From positions 1 to 23,437 of the IMG/VR virus record IMGVR_UViG_3300032092_000266: a stretch of DNA of 23,437 bases; one strand, given 5' to 3'. Below the pieces are notes generated by a model that was given only the letters and a program-made list of their open reading frames with translations, ran no database searches and had not been told where the DNA came from. Below, piece after piece: positions 20,843 to 23,437 of the stretch (position 1 is the stretch's first letter; each line of letters begins with the position of its first letter). This DNA comes from a virus. The translations under genes were made by a program, and so were the position numbers.

Positions 20843-22917
20843 TATTGTATTCTACTTAATCCCTTTTGAGATCTGTTTAGCAATATGATTAAATCATTTC
20901 CGCTTATCCTTGTCTCCAATGTGCCACCTACGCCCATGTCTCCCATCATTGATTTTAACTTTGATAGTGGTGCTATAACTTCTGGGTCAACTCGTGCGTT
21001 TTTATTATCTCCTACCATTGCCATAGTTGGAGCAAATGCCAGACCACCTTGTGCAAGTTTGGGAGCAGCTAATTTACCTTTTACAAAAGTGCCTAATGCA
21101 ATTAAAGCTATACCACCTGCAATTGCAATAGCTGGATTTAATGATTTTAAAGCTGCTTTAATTCCTAATGCTGCAATACCAACTTGTACTGCCAATTTAC
21201 CAAATTGTATCAATGCATCAGCTAAAGGACCTATTACAGAACGTATATCAAATGATGCACCAGCTAAAGCATTTCCTAATGTTTCACCAAATGCTACTGC
21301 CATATCTTGCAATGTCCCTTCAATAATATTTATTAAACCTTCATTTAATTTATCAAAAGATAATTTTAATAATTCAATTTGTGTTAATTGTTCTTTAAAT
21401 TTACTATTTACTTTTGTAGTTGCTTGTTCAAGTGCTGCTTGTTCAGTTTTCAAACGTTCAGTTGAGGCAGTTGCACTGTCTAATTGTGTAGGTAATAAAT
21501 TTAATGTAGGTAATAAACTGGTAGTAGGCATTAATGCATTTTTATTTCCACCTACACCTCCACCTACTGTTGTAGTATTATTTGTTTTAGTAGTAGGAAT
21601 AATACCACCACCTCCACCAGTTGCTTTTGCCCCCGTTGTAAACAATGAGGCAAGTTTGCCTTTTAAACTATCAACAGTATCTCCAATACTTTTAAACTCT
21701 GTAGCTACTATTCTTTGTTCTTTTTGATACGATGTTAATCCATCAAGATTAAATAGATTTAAACCTAATGCTTTCTGTAAATAGTCAATATTTTTTAAAA
21801 CATTAGCTACTCCTTCCATTACGGAGTTTTTAATGTTTATCCAAATGTTTTTAAAGTTGTCAGTAAATGCTTTCCAGTTGTCGTAAACATACAATGCAAT
21901 AGCTCCGATAGCAGCAATGGATGCCGTGACAATTAATATAGTAGGATTAGCAGCTAAATATTTAAATGAATCGCTTATCTTACCGATTCCTTCTACTACA
22001 AGTTTTGATGCTCCGGCTAAAGCACCGTATGTGCTAATTAATTTACCAACTATAAATATAATAGGACCTATGGATGCAGCAACTAAAGCAGCCTTAACGA
22101 TGAAACCTTGTGTCTCTGGATTAAGTGCCTTAAATCCATCTACTAAACCTTGTATATATTTGCTTAAACTTTCTGCAACGGCTTGTAAATTTAATGATTC
22201 GTTTATAGCCTTGCCAAATTCTGCTAAAGAGGCAGTAACATTATCTTTTAAATTATCAAATGTATTCCCTAATCCACCCTGCGCCCTTTCTAATTCTCCT
22301 AATGCACTTACAGACCTTGTTATAAAGTCTTCTGCACTAATACCCATGTTATTTATTGCCTCCGCAGTAACTACTCCAAATTCATTTTGCATTACTTTAG
22401 CAAACTCTGGTAGCCTTCCCTTAATTTGGTTTAAATCTTCTTGAGTAACCTTTCCTACTGCACTTATTTGACCTAAAGCAACTATAACACCATCAAAGGT
22501 TTCAGCTCCCATTCCAGCCCTTGCAACTGCATTTCCAAACTGTGTTATAGTTTCGCGAGCAACATCAGCCGACATTCCAACGGATTGCAAAGTAGCCGAA
22601 GCCTTAACCACTTCAGGTAAAGCAAGACCAGGATTTTCAGCAACCTTTCTTAGTTTATCTAACTCTTCCTTTGCTCCTTCGCTACTACCCATAATGGCAA
22701 TCAATCCATTCTCCAGTTTCTCCATGTCGGCAAATGCCTTCAACGAAGCTGCACCAACACCAAGCAATGGCAGAGTTATAGACTGGGTCATTGTGCTGCC
22801 GATGTTTTGCATCTGTGAGCCAAACTTTGTCATTCTACTTTCTACCTTGCCAAGTTCACGGGAAAGGCTTGAAACATCTATGCCAAGTTTAAGATTTAAC
22901 TGCGCTGCATTTGCCAT
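20842..22917 (-). CDS. Tape measure protein
   Basis: 691 aa. The N-terminal coiled part (LGIDVSSLSRELGKVESRMT, KFGSQMQNIGSTMTQSITLP) and the conserved tape-measure domain (LENGLIAIMGSSEGAKEELD, LRKVAENPGLALPEVVKAS, QISAVGKVTQEDLNQIKGRL) identify it. Hydrophobic stretches near 264-295 and 325-345 and in the C-terminal region (AIAIAGGIALIALGTF) fit the membrane-inserting role during DNA ejection. A Gly/Thr-rich linker follows residue 420 (GGGGGIIPTTK, VGGGVGG). It sets tail length; at 691 aa the tail would be short-to-medium for a siphovirus by the usual length relation. The start is 2 bases after the chaperone stop. Confidence 0.92.
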   Translation of the reverse strand: MANAAQLNLKLGIDVSSLSRELGKVESRMTKFGSQMQNIGSTMTQSITLPLLGVGAASLKAFADMEKLENGLIAIMGSSEGAKEELDKLRKVAENPGLALPEVVKASATLQSVGMSADVARETITQFGNAVARAGMGAETFDGVIVALGQISAVGKVTQEDLNQIKGRLPEFAKVMQNEFGVVTAEAINNMGISAEDFITRSVSALGELERAQGGLGNTFDNLKDNVTASLAEFGKAINESLNLQAVAESLSKYIQGLVDGFKALNPETQGFIVKAALVAASIGPIIFIVGKLISTYGALAGASKLVVEGIGKISDSFKYLAANPTILIVTASIAAIGAIALYVYDNWKAFTDNFKNIWINIKNSVMEGVANVLKNIDYLQKALGLNLFNLDGLTSYQKEQRIVATEFKSIGDTVDSLKGKLASLFTTGAKATGGGGGIIPTTKTNNTTTVGGGVGGNKNALMPTTSLLPTLNLLPTQLDSATASTERLKTEQAALEQATTKVNSKFKEQLTQIELLKLSFDKLNEGLINIIEGTLQDMAVAFGETLGNALAGASFDIRSVIGPLADALIQFGKLAVQVGIAALGIKAALKSLNPAIAIAGGIALIALGTFVKGKLAAPKLAQGGLAFAPTMAMVGDNKNARVDPEVIAPLSKLKSMMGDMGVGGTLETRISGNDLIILLNRSQKGLSRIQ

Positions 22918-22919
22918 TA

Positions 22920-23258
22920 TTACTCTTTATCCCATTTGTCAAAAATTGACTTGTCAACTTCTGATAAACTTCTTTTAGTTGGTTTTGGATTATCTGTCTC
23001 CCAAGGAAACTCAATTAAATCTTTAGGTTTAATTGATTTGCCTTTTGCCGTATGAACATTTAATAAAAGTGTTGTTTGCCACCTGGCACGTTCCCACTCA
23101 AATTGCTGCTCTATTTCAAATTGGTTATTATAACCTTGCATGGCTATAATAACCTCTCTCAATGTCATTTCATAGTATTGCGGAGGGGAAAATTTTAATA
23201 CTCCAAAGCAAAAACGCTCTATATAATCAAGCGTTAATTCTGCTCCTCCGCTATCTCG
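22920..23258 (-). CDS. Tail assembly chaperone, -1 frameshift extension (GT-like)
   Basis: A frame open from the slippery site (23264-23258) to TAA at 22920, 113 codons after the shift. It is preceded by no suitable start at its upstream end; the first ATG (23168) is internal, so the natural product is a fusion with the upstream chaperone made by -1 frameshifting. The joined sequence after the slip reads RDSGGAELTLDYIERFCFGV and continues with SPPQYYEMTLREVIIAMQGY, the latter a pattern typical of the C-terminal part of tail chaperones (the extension binds the tape measure and major tail proteins during assembly). It directly precedes the tape measure gene, the universal position for this pair. 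If translated alone from 23168 it would give 82 aa. Confidence 0.85.
   Translation of the reverse strand, partial: RDSGGAELTLDYIERFCFGVLKFSPPQYYEMTLREVIIAMQGYNNQFEIEQQFEWERARWQTTLLLNVHTAKGKSIKPKDLIEFPWETDNPKPTKRSLSEVDKSIFDKWDKE
23180..23251 (-). promoter_or_regulatory. Putative frameshift-stimulating RNA structure
   Basis: On the minus strand GCGGAGG (23251-23245), starting six bases after the slippery heptamer, is complementary over 7 bp to CCTCCGC (23186-23180). Inside the loop AACGCT (23235-23230) pairs with AGCGTT (23218-23213). The spacing suits stimulation of -1 frameshifting. Only hand-folding supports it. Confidence 0.55.
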
Positions 23259-23437
23259 TTTTTTCTTTCCGGATCTTCTGGTACTGAAATCTCATTTGTT
23301 ATCAGCTCAGTTATCCTATTTATACCTCCCTTGTCCAAGTCAACTAAATCGCAAAACTTTTCTAAGGTATATGGGCACTTCTCTCCCTTTGCCTTGTAAC
23401 CTGCCTGTACACCTGCAAAGGCAAGTTCAAGGGCAAA
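23234..23437 (-). CDS. Tail assembly chaperone, upstream frame (G-like), partial
   Basis: The 3' part of a gene entering from the right edge; 67 codons are visible, ending at TAA 23234-23236. The sequence (LELAFAGVQAGYKAKGEKCP, YTLEKFCDLVDLDKGGINRI, TELITNEISVPEDPERKNEI) is helical and acidic. It resembles the Gene G/gp-type tail assembly chaperones by position and length of the visible part. Its 0-frame includes the slippery heptamer A AAA AAC eight codons before the stop, so a share of ribosomes should shift to -1 and make the longer fusion. Confidence 0.75.
   Translation of the reverse strand, partial: FALELAFAGVQAGYKAKGEKCPYTLEKFCDLVDLDKGGINRITELITNEISVPEDPERKNEIAEEQN
23258..23264 (-). 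other. Programmed -1 frameshift site A AAA AAC
   Basis: On the minus strand the zero-frame codons read AGA AAA AAC GAG, giving the X XXY YYZ heptamer A AAA AAC. Slipping by -1 moves decoding to AAA AAA CGA GAT, which stays open through the downstream chaperone part to 22920. The 0-frame stops eight codons later. Confidence 0.85.

Noticed and set aside
21051-21058. Copy of GTGCAAGT, matching the first RNA loop, inside the tape measure region
   Set aside because: An 8-base match is expected by chance in a window of this size, and there is no structure around it.
20885-21727. Long open frame of 280 codons on the plus strand opposite the tape measure gene
   Set aside because: It is a shadow of the tape measure reading frame; its product is a Pro/Ala/Asn-rich low-complexity sequence without domain features, and a tail gene with clear family motifs occupies the other strand.
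21917-22444. Second plus-strand frame of 175 codons opposite the tape measure gene
   Set aside because: Same reason: an antisense shadow with no promoter, no family features and no coupling to neighbours.
23168-23168. ATG as independent start of an 82-aa tail protein
   Set aside because: The frame is open upstream to the slippery heptamer and shows conserved-looking chaperone sequence before this ATG, so the frameshift fusion explains it better.
1-23437. CRISPR array, tRNA genes, insertion sequences or attachment sites
   Set aside because: No regularly spaced repeats, cloverleaf-like sequences, transposase-like proteins or integrase with flanking repeats were seen.

Overview
The window reads as part of a tailed-phage (siphovirus-like) genome or prophage from a Bacteroidota host. 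Three things point to that host group: promoter boxes of the Bacteroidota type (TAnnTTTG) at the natural transcription starts, A-rich leaders without Shine-Dalgarno motifs, and a low-GC, lysine/asparagine-rich gene set. Nearly every base is coding. Genes are joined by ATGA or TAATG overlaps, and I saw no tRNA, rRNA, IS element or CRISPR array. Integrase, repressor, portal and capsid genes are not in the window, so lifestyle cannot be decided.

Layout. (1) 1-1626, minus strand: a short operon starting with a 54-aa ribbon-helix-helix-like protein, then a glycosyltransferase, an HNH nuclease and the first codons of a gene running off the left edge (by position possibly terminase). (2) 1627-1688: compact divergent promoters sharing a 12-bp palindrome. 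(3) 1689-13383, plus strand: the early/replication arm. It holds SSB, a membrane-anchored glucosaminidase, a SAM methyltransferase, a structured small-RNA unit, a ParB/MT-A70 fusion methyltransferase coupled to a PD-(D/E)XK nuclease, a replication-initiator-like protein carrying iteron-like repeats inside its gene, a beta-class DNA methyltransferase, a RecB/Cas4-like exonuclease, a dCTP deaminase-family enzyme, a RuvC-like resolvase, and many small unknown proteins. Two near-identical promoters (around 8008 and 11555) start new transcription units in this arm. (4) 13384-13438: terminator between converging arms. (5) 23437-13439, minus strand: the late arm, in order tail assembly chaperones (joined by a -1 frameshift), tape measure protein, baseplate/hub-like protein with a carbohydrate-binding-like insert, a small virion protein, a large tail fibre, holin, a small helical protein, metallophosphoesterase and amidase endolysin.

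How it works together: SSB, initiator, exonuclease and resolvase form a replication/recombination set. The methyltransferases probably protect or mark phage DNA. The dCTP deaminase feeds nucleotide synthesis. The late arm builds the tail and lyses the cell. If the genome is circular or circularly permuted, the minus-strand operon leaving the left edge (packaging, presumably then head genes) would re-enter at the right edge as the tail operon, making one long late transcript.

Most notable observations: a canonical -1 frameshift site with a well-spaced stimulatory structure in the tail chaperone genes; a compact three-hairpin RNA with its own promoter and terminator whose first and third loops are exactly complementary; DNA-level repeats inside the initiator gene in the lambda-ori position; and several terminator hairpins placed just before start codons without a new promoter, suggesting attenuation or antitermination.
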